Assembly: GCA_964563925.1 (NCBI GenBank)
Contig: CAZLZD010000010.1
Span: 34,337-98,336, forward strand
DNA length: 64,000 bases
Origin: JAUILA01 sp964563925
GTDB lineage: Bacteria > Bacteroidota > Bacteroidia > Cytophagales > Cyclobacteriaceae
Reading direction: 5' to 3'
Both the position numbers and the translations under genes were made by a program. A model generated the notes under the pieces. That model did no database searches. It was given only the letters and a program-made list of their open reading frames with translations, and was not told the origin of the DNA. The first letter of the stretch is position 1; each line of letters opens with the position of its first letter. Below, one piece after another: positions 26,433-35,382 of the stretch.

Positions 26433-26718
26433 TATTTCAGGAATGATGATTGGTTATTTGATATATAATATAACAATTAATTACCAATGACAGCCTCAGG
26501 CTGACTGAATATGGGGATTCATTACACGTTTTAACCACCGGATTATTTCCCAACATGGATCAGGTCAGGGGAAATGGCGAACCTTCCAATGTACAAACAC
26601 GGCGGACAACACGATGACCTGCCATTCAAAGACCTATACTGACACTCGTCTGGTATCAGGGGTTGAGGATGAACAAATTGGCACCTCGTTTGCCTTATTG
26701 AAGAACAACGACAGACCA

Positions 26719-26886
26719 ATGAAACGCTTTTTATGTTATTTTTTCGGGCACCGGTTCAGGTATTTCAGTGATACCCCGACGGTTTATTGTTCACGCTGTA
26801 AACAGACCTTTATACATGAGGAAAGCGGGATTAACCTCAGTAACGATGCCCGTCATCATCATCCGCAGATCAGCGAATCCCGGTAA
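26719..26886 (+). CDS. Small zinc-ribbon-like protein (DUF1660-like)
   Basis: From the ATG at 26719 the product is 55 residues: MKRFLCYFFGHRFRYF, then YCSRCKQTF with a CxxC pair, and a His-rich tail (DARHHHPQ). The C, H and CxxC spacing resembles small DUF1660-type proteins, in which an N-terminal Cys-x-x-x-Gly-His and a CxxC may form one metal site. The frame is open to an ATG at 26614, but the added 35 residues are not family-like. It has no partner gene close by. Confidence 0.6.
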   Translation: MKRFLCYFFGHRFRYFSDTPTVYCSRCKQTFIHEESGINLSNDARHHHPQISESR

Positions 26887-27173
26887 TTGAACGGGCAACA
26901 CCGGGCACCATTAAAGGTAAATTCAGTCGCTTCGCCTAAAATGCTTCACCAATCCGAAAGTAAACACCCCAATCGTCCTTGCCTGCGGCGGCATCAAGTC
27001 CAATAGTAAATTTTACCGCTTTAAACGCTCTGTACCTATTAATGAGCCGTTGTCTTAATTTAAAAACCGGTGAGCACGTGGCACAGGCATTCCCCTACGG
27101 ACGGAATAAAAAAGGCTAACCAGCATCACTGATTCGCCTTTGGGAATGTAGCCCGCAGGACGGCCGAGCGTTA

Positions 27174-27196
27174 AAAATGATTCGGTGAATCATTTT
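27174..27196. repeat. Perfect hairpin AAAATGATTC / GAATCATTTT
   Basis: Two ten-base arms with a three-base loop (GGT). The ends are A-rich on one side and T-rich on the other, so it could end transcription in either direction. No gene stops next to it; it sits among the tRNA-derived repeats. Confidence 0.6.
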
Positions 27197-27235
27197 AGCG
27201 AGGAGCGAGCTTGCAGTGCGGCTCCCCTACGGCAC

Positions 27236-27273
27236 AAAAAAAGGAGCTACCTTAGTTGGCAGCTCCTTTTTTT
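27236..27273 (-). terminator. Bidirectional terminator downstream of tRNA-Glu
   Basis: A perfect 13-base inverted repeat (A7-GGAGCT and AGCTCC-T7) with a 12-base loop. On the minus strand it begins two bases after the tRNA 3' end, so it is very likely the tRNA terminator. The symmetry lets it act from the other side too. Confidence 0.88.
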
Positions 27274-27274
27274 G

Positions 27275-27346
27275 TAGCCCGTAGGGGAATCGAACCCCTG
27301 TTTCCAGGATGAAAACCTGGCGTCCTGACCCCTAGACGAACGGGCC
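27275..27346 (-). tRNA. tRNA-Glu (anticodon UUC)
   Basis: A 72-base cloverleaf on the minus strand. The acceptor stem is GGCCCGT with ACGGGCT and the discriminator is A. The anticodon stem CCAGG / CCTGG holds the loop TTTTCAT with anticodon TTC. The T-arm is AGGGG-TTCGATT-CCCCT. CCA is not encoded (CAA follows). A canonical promoter ends 18 bases upstream and a strong terminator follows. Confidence 0.97.
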
Positions 27347-27363
27347 ATTATTCAATGGAGATG

Positions 27364-27394
27364 CAAATATAGAGGGCGGTTTCATTTTTGCAAA
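27364..27394 (-). promoter_or_regulatory. Bacteroidota-type promoter for tRNA-Glu
   Basis: On the minus strand, TTTG (27394-27391) is followed after exactly 19 bases by TATATTTG (27371-27364), a full match to the TTTG / TAnnTTTG consensus. The expected transcription start lies about ten bases before the tRNA 5' end. Confidence 0.85.
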
Positions 27395-27446
27395 ACCTGT
27401 TCCAAAAAAAATTTAAAAAAGATCAATTAATTACCTTTCCGCATCT

Positions 27447-27478
27447 TTTGCATTTAGTAGGTGCGTATTGTAATTTTA
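27447..27478 (+). promoter_or_regulatory. Probable promoter of gapA
   Basis: TTTG at 27447-27450 and TAATTTTA at 27471-27478 are separated by 20 bases; the second differs from TAnnTTTG only at the last base. It would give gapA a leader of about 40 bases. Confidence 0.65.
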
Positions 27479-27525
27479 CCGTTCGCTTTTTAAAGATGAA
27501 TTAACTTACTTAAACCCTACTACAA

Positions 27526-28515
27526 ATGACTAAAGTAGCGATAAACGGATTCGGACGCATCGGTCGTCTGGCTTTCAAGACCCTTCTCGAAAAAGAAAAT
27601 GTTGAGGTTGTTGCCATAAACGACCTGACCGATAACCAAACGCTCGCCCATTTGCTGAAGTACGATTCCATCCATGGAAGATTCAACGGTACCGTAGAGG
27701 CCGATGATGACTACCTTATTGTAAATGGCAAAAAAATACTCGCTACTGCCGAACGCGACCCTGCCGCCTTGCCCTGGAAAGAAAACGGAGTGGATATCGT
27801 GCTGGAATCAACCGGTCGCTTTACCGACCGCGAAAGTGCAGGCAAGCACATCCAGGCCGGTGCCAGCAAGGTGGTTATTTCCGCACCCGCCAAGGGTGAC
27901 ATTCCCACCGTCGTACTGGGCGTAAATGATGATACCATCACCGGAAACGAAGACATTATCTCCAATGCTTCGTGTACCACCAACTGCCTGGCCCCTGTTG
28001 CCAAGGTATTGCATGATACATTCGGCATCAAGCAGGGTTTCATTACCACGATCCACGCATATACGGCCGATCAGAATCTCCAGGATGCACCGCACCGCGA
28101 CCTACGACGCGCCCGTGCTGCTGCCATCAATATCGTGCCCACCACGACAGGGGCAGCGAAGGCAGTCGGACTGGTTCTTCCTGATCTTCAGGGAAAACTC
28201 GACGGTAACGCGGTTCGTGTACCTACCCCTACCGGATCGCTCACTGACCTCGTGGCGGTACTTGATCGCGATGTGACTATCGAAGAAGTGAACGCAGCGA
28301 TGAAGAAGGCGGCAGACGGACCAATGAAAGGTATTCTTGAGTATACGGAAGACCCGATCGTATCCACTGACATCGTGGGGCACCCTGCTTCCTCGATCTT
28401 CGATTCGCAGATGACTTCGGTTAACGGAAACGTGGTGAAAGTTGTGTCATGGTACGATAATGAGGCCGGTTATTCTAACCGTGTGGCTGACCTGATCGCT
28501 CGACTGGGTTCTTAA
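27526..28515 (+). CDS. gapA: Glyceraldehyde-3-phosphate dehydrogenase
   Basis: A 329-residue tetrameric enzyme that oxidises glyceraldehyde-3-phosphate to 1,3-bisphosphoglycerate in glycolysis. The Rossmann motif INGFGRIGR, D33 after the second strand (NAD preference), the catalytic C150 in SNASCTTNC, H177 and the phosphate loops TTTGAAKA and R-V-P-T-P are all present. It is a single-gene unit with its own promoter and terminator. Confidence 0.98.
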   Translation: MTKVAINGFGRIGRLAFKTLLEKENVEVVAINDLTDNQTLAHLLKYDSIHGRFNGTVEADDDYLIVNGKKILATAERDPAALPWKENGVDIVLESTGRFTDRESAGKHIQAGASKVVISAPAKGDIPTVVLGVNDDTITGNEDIISNASCTTNCLAPVAKVLHDTFGIKQGFITTIHAYTADQNLQDAPHRDLRRARAAAINIVPTTTGAAKAVGLVLPDLQGKLDGNAVRVPTPTGSLTDLVAVLDRDVTIEEVNAAMKKAADGPMKGILEYTEDPIVSTDIVGHPASSIFDSQMTSVNGNVVKVVSWYDNEAGYSNRVADLIARLGS

Positions 28516-28533
28516 TTATAAACGCTTATCAAC

Positions 28534-28571
28534 AAAAAAGAGGCTGTCCGGATAGACAGCCTCTTTTTTTT
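28534..28571. terminator. Bidirectional terminator between gapA and yebC
   Basis: AAAAAAGAGGCTGTC (28534-28548) pairs perfectly with GACAGCCTCTTTTTT (28555-28569) across a six-base loop and continues into T residues. It can end gapA on the plus strand and the YebC-family gene on the minus strand. Confidence 0.92.
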
Positions 28572-28588
28572 ATTCTCCCTGAATGCAC

Positions 28589-29332
28589 TTACATTGACGC
28601 CAGTTGCTCTTCGGTGAGCTCCAGGTTGTGATATACCTTCTGTACATCGTCATCATCTTCAAGTGCCTCAATCAGCTTCATCACCTTCCCAAAGGCATCA
28701 TCATCGAGTGATACCGTTGTGGTAGGTATGCGCTGAAGTTCTGCCGTTTCAGATTCCAGTCCGAGCTCATCCAGCTTGGACTGCATCGCCCCGAAGTCTT
28801 CCATCGCACTGGTCACGCTGATATAGCCTTCTTCAAACTCCACTTCTTCTGCTCCGCCATCGATCAGTTCCAGCGTGATCTCATCTTCATCCATATTCTC
28901 TTCCTGCTTGATCAGGAACGTCCCCTTACGATCGAAAAGATATTCCACAGAGCCATTCACCCCAAGGCTTCCCCCGTATTTTGAAAACAGGCTTCGCACA
29001 TTGGAAACCGTACGGTTGAGGTTGTCTGTTGCACACTCAACAAAGACAGCCACGCCATTGGGGCCGTAGCCCTCATAGGTCAGTTCCTCATAATCCACCG
29101 CATCCTTGCCTGACCCCTTATTAATGGCCCGTTCGATATTGTCCTTGGGCATATTCTGCCCTTTGGCATTCTGAACGGCAAGACGCAGGCGCGGGTTGGT
29201 CTCCGGGTCAGGTCCGCCTTCCCGGGCCGCCACCGTGATCTCCTTGATCAGTTTGGTAAAAATCTTTCCGCGTTTCGCATCCTGGGCGCCTTTTCGATGC
29301 TTGATATTCGCCCATTTACTATGTCCTGCCAT
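28589..29332 (-). CDS. YebC/PmpR family protein
   Basis: A 247-residue member of the YebC family, starting MAGHSKWANIKHRKGAQDAKR, the family hallmark. The central domain carries the YEGYGPNGVAVFVE stretch and the C-terminus is acidic (EALEDDDDV). Members act as transcription regulators in some bacteria; recent work also ties them to translation of difficult sequences on the ribosome. The gene has a terminator but no obvious partner. It lies downstream of an EamA transporter gene, 41 bases away. Confidence 0.95.
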   Translation of the reverse strand: MAGHSKWANIKHRKGAQDAKRGKIFTKLIKEITVAAREGGPDPETNPRLRLAVQNAKGQNMPKDNIERAINKGSGKDAVDYEELTYEGYGPNGVAVFVECATDNLNRTVSNVRSLFSKYGGSLGVNGSVEYLFDRKGTFLIKQEENMDEDEITLELIDGGAEEVEFEEGYISVTSAMEDFGAMQSKLDELGLESETAELQRIPTTTVSLDDDAFGKVMKLIEALEDDDDVQKVYHNLELTEEQLASM

Positions 29333-29373
29333 ATACTTAAAATGGTTTAAACGTTAATCAACAACAAAAATAA

Positions 29374-30222
29374 TTATTTTTCTGCAGGATATGCATGCTT
29401 ATACCAGATACTCAGAATTACCCCGATCAAAACCACCCCCATCCCAAGATAGGTCTGTGCATTAAAGTTTTCCTCGAAAAATACCCACCCGAAGATCAGG
29501 GCGTAGATAAGGCCAAGGTAGGTCAGAGAGGAAACTTTGGATACCTCCTCCAGCTGATAGGATTTGGTCAGGAAAAACTGGGCGATTTGTGTGAGAATGC
29601 CCACCATGAGTAATAATAACCATTCCATGCCGGCTGGCATTACCCAATGAAAAGCACTCCACGCACCGGTCAGCGGAAGCGTGACCAGCGGAAAATAAAA
29701 TATGATTACCAGCGGATGTTCGGTGGTGTTGATTTTCCGGATAAAATTATAGGCGAAGCCAGCAAATAATGCGGCCGCAATCCCGATCAGCATGAGTTCC
29801 GGAGTTACCCTCGGATCAAATCCTTCTACCATAACCACACCGGCAAAGGCAATCACATAGAAGACCCACTGCCAGAAAGACACGCTTTCCTTGTTCAGGA
29901 AGATGCCGATAATGGAAGCAAAAATAGGAACCATAAACCAGATCGTGGTTGCCGTGGCCAGCGGAATGACCTGGAGCGTGTAGAAATAAAGGACCAGGGC
30001 AATGGCTCCGGCCAGTCCGCGGAGCAGCAACCAGCCTTTACGCTTTCCCCACACTGACACATTCTGTCGCCGAAGCAGCACATAGGTGATTATCAGCGAA
30101 ACCATGGACCGGAAAAAAACGATCTCAGCAGCCGGGATGCCTGGCAGCATTTTTACAAAGACGTTCATCACTCCGAATATAAACGTAGCCAGCACCATGT
30201 ATTGAACGCCCTTGGTCCACAT
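29374..30222 (-). CDS. EamA/DMT-family transporter
   Basis: A 282-residue inner-membrane protein with ten predicted helices in two EamA repeats (about 8-135 and 150-278). The second repeat ends with the usual TYLGMGVVLIGVIL pattern. Family members export or import amino acids, nucleosides or other metabolites; the substrate cannot be told. It is divergent from lgt, with 55 bases between the two starts. Confidence 0.88.
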   Translation of the reverse strand: MWTKGVQYMVLATFIFGVMNVFVKMLPGIPAAEIVFFRSMVSLIITYVLLRRQNVSVWGKRKGWLLLRGLAGAIALVLYFYTLQVIPLATATTIWFMVPIFASIIGIFLNKESVSFWQWVFYVIAFAGVVMVEGFDPRVTPELMLIGIAAALFAGFAYNFIRKINTTEHPLVIIFYFPLVTLPLTGAWSAFHWVMPAGMEWLLLLMVGILTQIAQFFLTKSYQLEEVSKVSSLTYLGLIYALIFGWVFFEENFNAQTYLGMGVVLIGVILSIWYKHAYPAEK

Positions 30223-30277
30223 GCCCGCAAAGAAGCGCAGATAAATTCAGAATGTCATCCTTTCGGTCAAGCAAGTT

Positions 30278-31075
30278 ATGTCGTATCTTCCCGGCATGCA
30301 TCCCGTCTTGTTTGAGTTCGAATTGTTTGGTAAATCCCTGACCATTTATTCCTATGGTTTTATGATCGTGATCGGTGCCCTGACCGCGGGATACTATCTT
30401 TACCGCCAGGCGCACAGGCAGTACAGTGCTTCGCTGGATACCGTGAACACCTTGTTTCTGCTCTTGTTGCTGGCGGGGTTTGTTGGTGGTAAAGCCTTTT
30501 TGTTCCTGGAACAGCCCGGATACTATGCTGAGAATCCCGGTCAACTCCTGACCGGAAGGGGGTTCGTTTTTTACGGGTCACTCCTGTTTTGCATTCCGGT
30601 CATGCTGCTGTTCTTTCGAAAGAAAAAACTCCCGGTGAGGCCCATGCTTGACATCATGGCGATTGTCACCTGTATCGTTCACTTTTTCGGACGGATTGGC
30701 TGCTTCCTGGCCGGGTGTTGCTATGGCGTGGAAACCAGTGGTCCGTTCGGGGTTATTTTTGATAACCCGATGTGCCTGGCCCGTCCGCTGGGTACACCGC
30801 TGCATCCAACACAACTGTATTCCGCAGGAATGATTTTGCTGATCCTGCTTATTCTCCTTACCCTGAAAAGCCGGAAGTCATTTGACGGTCAGATTTTTCT
30901 TGTGTATCTTATGTTATACGCGATTGGCCGGTCGGTCGTTGAAATATTCAGGGGAGATGAGATTCGGGGATATATAATTCCGGAGATAATGTCACATTCT
31001 CAGGGAGTTTCCCTAATTATTTTTCTCATTGCCGTTTACTTTTATCGCCGCTGGCGCAATACATACAAAATATAG
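30278..31075 (+). CDS. lgt: Prolipoprotein diacylglyceryl transferase
   Basis: A 265-residue inner-membrane enzyme that moves diacylglyceryl from phosphatidylglycerol to the lipobox cysteine of prolipoproteins. About seven helices are seen. Key motifs are IYSYGFM, RGFVFYGSL, the signature HFFGRIGCFLAGCCYG and the LHPTQLYS and GRSVVEIFRGDE blocks. Two starts are possible (30278 and 30296); the longer one gives SYLPGMHPVLF, which lines up with the N-terminus of E. coli Lgt. Several lipoproteins in this window (SOD, VOC protein, Wza) would be its substrates. Confidence 0.95.
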   Translation: MSYLPGMHPVLFEFELFGKSLTIYSYGFMIVIGALTAGYYLYRQAHRQYSASLDTVNTLFLLLLLAGFVGGKAFLFLEQPGYYAENPGQLLTGRGFVFYGSLLFCIPVMLLFFRKKKLPVRPMLDIMAIVTCIVHFFGRIGCFLAGCCYGVETSGPFGVIFDNPMCLARPLGTPLHPTQLYSAGMILLILLILLTLKSRKSFDGQIFLVYLMLYAIGRSVVEIFRGDEIRGYIIPEIMSHSQGVSLIIFLIAVYFYRRWRNTYKI

Positions 31076-31104
31076 GTAATTCCTAAAACCTGAACCTGGC
31101 AGTT

Positions 31105-32319
31105 ATGCAGGACTATTATGACATTCTGGGTGTTCCGTCTACTGCCAGTGGTGACGATATCCGCAAAGCATATAAAAAGCTTGCGCTTATCTATCATCCT
31201 GACCGGAATCCCGGCGATATTGTCGCGGAAGAAAAGTTCAAGCTCATCAATGAAGCCTACCAGACACTGTCGGATCCGATAAAAAAGAACCGCTATGATT
31301 TCCTGCGCGAATATGGCACGGGAGCTTCTGCCCTGTTTGACACCGTGGAACATCAGCGCCGGTACGAGCGTCCGCGCACCTACCCTCCTTATGCCAGGTA
31401 TTATTCCCCGGATCAGGGCGGGCAATTCACCCAGTATAAAGTAGATAAGAAATATTTCAGGGACCTGTTTGTGACCCTTGGCCTGTTTTTCCTGATCAGT
31501 ACACTGATTGTCGGCTTCTATGAATTTCAGGAATATATGGCTGACCGGCAGATTCTGGAGATAAGGCAGCAAAACCACATCGTTCTGCAGGAAGCCAGGG
31601 CGAATTTTGTCAACGGAGCGTACCGGGAAGCCCTGGATAAGGTCAGTACCCTGAGTATTCGCTACCCGTATCAGTCGACCTACCGAAAGGAATTAAAAGG
31701 CATGATGACACAACTGGCCGACCTTGCCCAAACCCAATTCGATGCAGGGCAATACGTTCGTGCGGCACAGCATTATGAAATTCTGAAGGATTTTGAAGAA
31801 CCCATGAACCTGAATACCTGGTACCGGATCGCCATGTGCCATTACAAAGCGAAGGACTTCAGGAAAGCAATCCATTCCATGGATTATATCCTGATGCGAG
31901 ACCGCCAGAATATTCCGCTCCTGCTGCAGATCGCCTCCATCTATGACAATGACCTGAACCAACCCGAACAGGCACTTGGCTATTATGACGAGGCAAAACT
32001 GCTTTTTAAAAAATTTCAGTCCACCAGCTACGGCGAGGCATTCGAACTCATCATGCCTGCCAGTGAAACCCCGGATATTTACTTTGAGTTATTCGTCAAG
32101 CGCGCAGACCTGCATATGCGGCTTGATAATTACGAGGAGGCCATTAAAGATTGCAACTGGGCAATTCTCCTGCGTCCGGAACGCGTAGCCCCCTACCTGA
32201 TGAGGGCGCGTGCCTTCAGCTGGGAGAATGTGGCGTACCGGGCCTGCCAGGATTGGGAAAGTGCTGCCGCCCTGGGATCCCATGAAGCCGAACGATTACT
32301 TGGACAGCATTGTCCCTGA
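31105..32319 (+). CDS. Membrane-anchored DnaJ-domain protein with TPR-like repeats
   Basis: A 404-residue protein. The J domain (about 3-70) has the HPD tripeptide (in YHPDRNPGD) needed to stimulate DnaK. One hydrophobic segment follows (about 120-140, LFVTLGLFFLISTLIVGF). The rest is a helical array of tetratricopeptide-like repeats (for example AAQHYEILKDFEE and ADLHMRLDNYEEAIKDC). The J domain would be cytoplasmic, and the TPR part would be on the other side of the membrane if the single segment spans it. A partner-binding role at the membrane is likely. It sits between lgt and a TerB-like gene. Confidence 0.88.
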   Translation: MQDYYDILGVPSTASGDDIRKAYKKLALIYHPDRNPGDIVAEEKFKLINEAYQTLSDPIKKNRYDFLREYGTGASALFDTVEHQRRYERPRTYPPYARYYSPDQGGQFTQYKVDKKYFRDLFVTLGLFFLISTLIVGFYEFQEYMADRQILEIRQQNHIVLQEARANFVNGAYREALDKVSTLSIRYPYQSTYRKELKGMMTQLADLAQTQFDAGQYVRAAQHYEILKDFEEPMNLNTWYRIAMCHYKAKDFRKAIHSMDYILMRDRQNIPLLLQIASIYDNDLNQPEQALGYYDEAKLLFKKFQSTSYGEAFELIMPASETPDIYFELFVKRADLHMRLDNYEEAIKDCNWAILLRPERVAPYLMRARAFSWENVAYRACQDWESAAALGSHEAERLLGQHCP

Positions 32320-32376
32320 CCATCATAATCTTGCGATTAGCTATCTAATTTGGATCGCTTTCGTTAAATTAGTTTT

Positions 32377-32799
32377 ATGTTCTTAAATGAGTCAGATACC
32401 CTATCGGTAAAAAAGAGTTATTTACATATACTCAGCCTGTTTCTCGACCGGGAAGAGGTAAAAAGTCAATACGTGAAATGCCTGCTGAAATGGGGAATGC
32501 ATCTCCGGCTGGATAAATATGATCTTCAGGATCTTGAAGGTGTGGAAAGAATGACGAATGAAAGTGCAGAAAATAAGGCAGAGGCGATCTATCACCTGGT
32601 ATATATGATCTACCTGGATAACAAGGTGGAGGACGTGGAGCTTGAGATAGCCAATATCTATGCCGAAGCACTTGGGTTTGACAAGTCTTTCGTGGCCGAA
32701 CTATTTAAATCATTGGTCACTGCCCCGGCCGATGGTGCCAATCCCCGGGCGGTACGCGAGGAAATTTCGGATTTTCTTCGCCTGTATGGAAAAAAGTAA
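32377..32799 (+). CDS. TerB-like alpha-helical protein
   Basis: A 140-residue helical protein with a TerB-type acidic loop (IYLDNKVEDVELEIANIY, about 78-95). It resembles the protein encoded at 11781 in size and in this loop. Its neighbour is a DnaJ-domain protein; DjlA itself joins a TerB-like and a J domain, so the pair may be a split version of that arrangement. A weak promoter (TTTG at 32349, TAGTTTTA at 32370) ends close to the ATG. The end overlaps the MFS gene by 14 bases. Confidence 0.72.
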   Translation: MFLNESDTLSVKKSYLHILSLFLDREEVKSQYVKCLLKWGMHLRLDKYDLQDLEGVERMTNESAENKAEAIYHLVYMIYLDNKVEDVELEIANIYAEALGFDKSFVAELFKSLVTAPADGANPRAVREEISDFLRLYGKK

Positions 32800-34318
32800 T
32801 TCCTCGCTGTCTCCGGCAGCTTACAAAGCCATGCTGGCAGCAACCATCCTGGCCAGCAGCATGGCATTTATCGATGGCACTGCCCTCAATGTCGCCCTTC
32901 CCGTTATTCAACGGGAGCTCTCCCTCAATGGTACCCAGCTTCTCTGGATAGTAAATGGATATATGGTCTTCCTTTCCGCACTTATGCTAACGGGTGGCGG
33001 ACTGGGTGATTTTTATGGTCGCAAGAGGGTTTTTATAACCGGCATCGGACTGTTCAGTGTTTCCTCGGCCTTATGCGGCCTGGCCGCCGATGGAAACTGG
33101 CTGATTGCCTTTCGCTGTCTGCAGGGCATCGGAGCGGCCGTTATGATTCCCGGAAGTCTTGCCCTAATAACAGCCCTCGTTCCGTCCGGGAACCGGGGCA
33201 AAGCCATTGGGTGGTGGTCCATGTTCAGCGCCCTGACCACCGTAGTCGGTCCTATCCTCGGGGGCTGGCTGGCCGGACAAGGACTCTGGAGGGTCATCTT
33301 TTTTCTGAATATCCCCCTGGCCCTGATCGCCATATTTCTCCTGGTGCGTTATGTTCCGATCCCCGTTCATCCTATTAAGGATAAGCTCGACTGGCCCGGG
33401 GCTATCCTTGCCACACTCATGCTCGGAGGAATCAGCTATGGGCTTATTGAAGCGGGAGAATCCGGCTTTGCTCTTCTTCGGGTCCAGGTTTCACTGGGAA
33501 TCGGGGTAGTAGCGGCTGTCATGTTCTCCTTTCGCCAGTTCCGTGCAAAAACACCCATGCTGCCGCCCGCACTGTTTAAATCCTCTTACTTTACAATCGG
33601 CAACCTGATTACCGCTTTGATGTATTCAGCCCTGGGTGGTTTCCTGTTCTTCTACCCTCTAAACCTTATCCAGGTACAAGGCTACTCACCAGAGCTGGCC
33701 GGCCTTACCATTTTACCCTTTGCCCTTCTTATTGCAGGGATGAGCTGGGTGAGCGGAAAGTGGGTAGACCGGACGGGGCCCCGGTTTCTGCTGGTGGTCG
33801 GACAAATGCTCCTGGCCATCGGCTATTTCCTGTTTGCCCTGCCCGAACAAACTTCTGGCCCTGAAGAATATTTCTCAACGTTCTTTCTGCCAATGGTGGT
33901 CCTCGGAATCGGCATGGGCATGAGTGTGGTGCCGGTCACAACCACCGTGATGAACAGTGTTCCTGAAACGAGAAGCGGAACGGCGAGCGGAGTGAATAAC
34001 ACCATCGCACGGGCTGCCCAGGTACTGGCCATTGCCGTGATTGGCGGGATGGCGCTTTCGCTGTTTCAGGAAAACATAGAAAGCTACCTGTCAGGACACG
34101 CTCCTGCCCTGCTGGAAATTCCGGGAATTCAGGATGAATTCAGAAAAATGGCAGACGCACGACTACCGGCAGGCCACAGTAATGAGGATCAGCAGGTATT
34201 CAAGGAAGCCGTAGGGTTATCCTTCATCACTGTTTTCCGATCGGCCGCCTTGATCGCATCAATCCTGACCGCCTGCGGAACATTGATAACCTACGCATTT
34301 ATTCGTAGAAAAAAATAA
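32786..34318 (+). CDS. DHA2-type MFS drug/multidrug transporter
   Basis: A 510-residue transporter with 14 predicted helices, EmrB/QacA branch of the MFS. Visible motifs are DGTALNVALPVIQ (helix 1), GGGLGDFYGRKRVF (motif A), the LQGIGAAVMIPGSLA loop (motif B) and VVGPILGGWLAG (motif C, typical of drug/H+ antiporters). I use the ATG at 32786, since the longer frame to 32660 runs through the TerB-like gene. No EmrA-type adaptor or regulator is nearby, so the substrate is unknown. Confidence 0.92.
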   Translation: MEKSNSSLSPAAYKAMLAATILASSMAFIDGTALNVALPVIQRELSLNGTQLLWIVNGYMVFLSALMLTGGGLGDFYGRKRVFITGIGLFSVSSALCGLAADGNWLIAFRCLQGIGAAVMIPGSLALITALVPSGNRGKAIGWWSMFSALTTVVGPILGGWLAGQGLWRVIFFLNIPLALIAIFLLVRYVPIPVHPIKDKLDWPGAILATLMLGGISYGLIEAGESGFALLRVQVSLGIGVVAAVMFSFRQFRAKTPMLPPALFKSSYFTIGNLITALMYSALGGFLFFYPLNLIQVQGYSPELAGLTILPFALLIAGMSWVSGKWVDRTGPRFLLVVGQMLLAIGYFLFALPEQTSGPEEYFSTFFLPMVVLGIGMGMSVVPVTTTVMNSVPETRSGTASGVNNTIARAAQVLAIAVIGGMALSLFQENIESYLSGHAPALLEIPGIQDEFRKMADARLPAGHSNEDQQVFKEAVGLSFITVFRSAALIASILTACGTLITYAFIRRKK

Positions 34319-34510
34319 TTTTATCTTGAATGGTTACCAAAACGATGGCTCCTGTATATACCAATGATCGTTATTTTTTAAACTGCCTGTGATTTTATTT
34401 TTTCACCTAATCAGCGATCGGGAAGTGTAGCATATCACAGGGTCTAACTTAACAGGAAGCAAAGGGATATGGCCGGTCAGCAATGAATCGGTCCATCCCG
34501 CTTCTGTTTT

Positions 34511-35281
34511 TCATTTTAGCCTCCCTATAACCGCCAGTCCGGCAAAGGACGGCGACACCATCGGCACCAGTGCCAATTCTGAATTTCCTTTTTTATCATG
34601 CCACCGGGTCCATTTAAACTGATGGGTATGGTAGGCAATATTTGCAGATAAAACACCTATGCCTGCCCCTATCAGCACATCATTGACCCAATGGTGATTG
34701 TGTGCCATCCTAAGGTAGCCGGTCAGGGCCGCAGCAGAATAAGCTCCTATGCTGTACCACGGGCTTATCTCTCCATATTCATAATGCATGAATGTGGCGG
34801 CGGCAAATGCCCGGGCAGTATGCGAGGAAGGAAAAGACGATGTCCCGCCGTCAGGCCTTTCCATGTCAATATGGTTCTTTAAGGTGCTTACCAGGATGTG
34901 CTGGATCAGCATGGTTTTAGCCAGGAGAATCGAACGTTCCATAAATGTATTTTTCCCTTTTACTCCTGACAGGTTCAGTGCATACACCGCCACAATCGGA
35001 AGGTCGCGCGTATAATCCTCTATATGAAATCGGCTGCCATATGATTCCTCAAGGTATTCGGTTTGAAAGGACCGCTTATTAAGCAGGGTATGCTCATCAC
35101 TGCTCATGGCCAGGGCGCCGGCGGCCATCAATGCTACCGGAACCACCGAAATTTTTCTGATTTTTTGACGGCTGGAAAATCGGCGTATGGCCTGCAGCGA
35201 ATCTTTCGGGGTCCTGATCTGTGCCGTTGTTGCCATTGGCACACTCAAAAGGAAAATAAGGAACAGGGGGAAACTCTTCAT
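34511..35281 (-). CDS. Exported PAP2-family phosphatase
   Basis: A 256-residue type 2 phosphatidic-acid-phosphatase-like protein with a Sec signal peptide (cleavage near TTAQ). The three catalytic blocks are complete: K135-x6-R142-P, P-S-S-H154, and R191-x5-H197-x3-D201. The family removes phosphate from lipid phosphates or undecaprenyl pyrophosphate at the periplasmic side. The C-terminus (SPSFAGLAVIGRLK) is strand-like. Recycling undecaprenyl phosphate for the nearby polysaccharide locus is possible but not shown. Confidence 0.9.
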   Translation of the reverse strand: MKSFPLFLIFLLSVPMATTAQIRTPKDSLQAIRRFSSRQKIRKISVVPVALMAAGALAMSSDEHTLLNKRSFQTEYLEESYGSRFHIEDYTRDLPIVAVYALNLSGVKGKNTFMERSILLAKTMLIQHILVSTLKNHIDMERPDGGTSSFPSSHTARAFAAATFMHYEYGEISPWYSIGAYSAAALTGYLRMAHNHHWVNDVLIGAGIGVLSANIAYHTHQFKWTRWHDKKGNSELALVPMVSPSFAGLAVIGRLK

Positions 35282-35382
35282 CCTGGTACGATTACACTTT
35301 TATAACGCAGCAGCCGGGTGGATTGTATAGGTCAGCGGGTAGTTATTTTAGAAGGTGCCGGAAACTATAGGGGCAAAAGCCT

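Larger units (their letters stand above)
26887..27274. repeat. Non-coding region with hairpins and partial copies of the tRNA-Glu 3' end
   Basis: No gene is seen in this 388-base stretch. It holds several structures: ATTCCCCTACGG at 27089-27100 and TCCCCTACGG at 27223-27232, which are inverted copies of a T-arm segment of the tRNA (27279-27290); TGTAGCCCG at 27147-27155, a direct copy of the tRNA 3' edge (27273-27281); a hairpin AAAGGC / GCCTTT around 27110-27141; and a perfect ten-base hairpin at 27174-27196. Together they look like decayed copies of a tRNA-end-derived repeat. Confidence 0.5.

Noticed and set aside
26887..27240. CRISPR array or second tRNA gene
   Set aside because: The repeats are short, irregular and partly inverted, with no equal spacers, and no full cloverleaf can be drawn.
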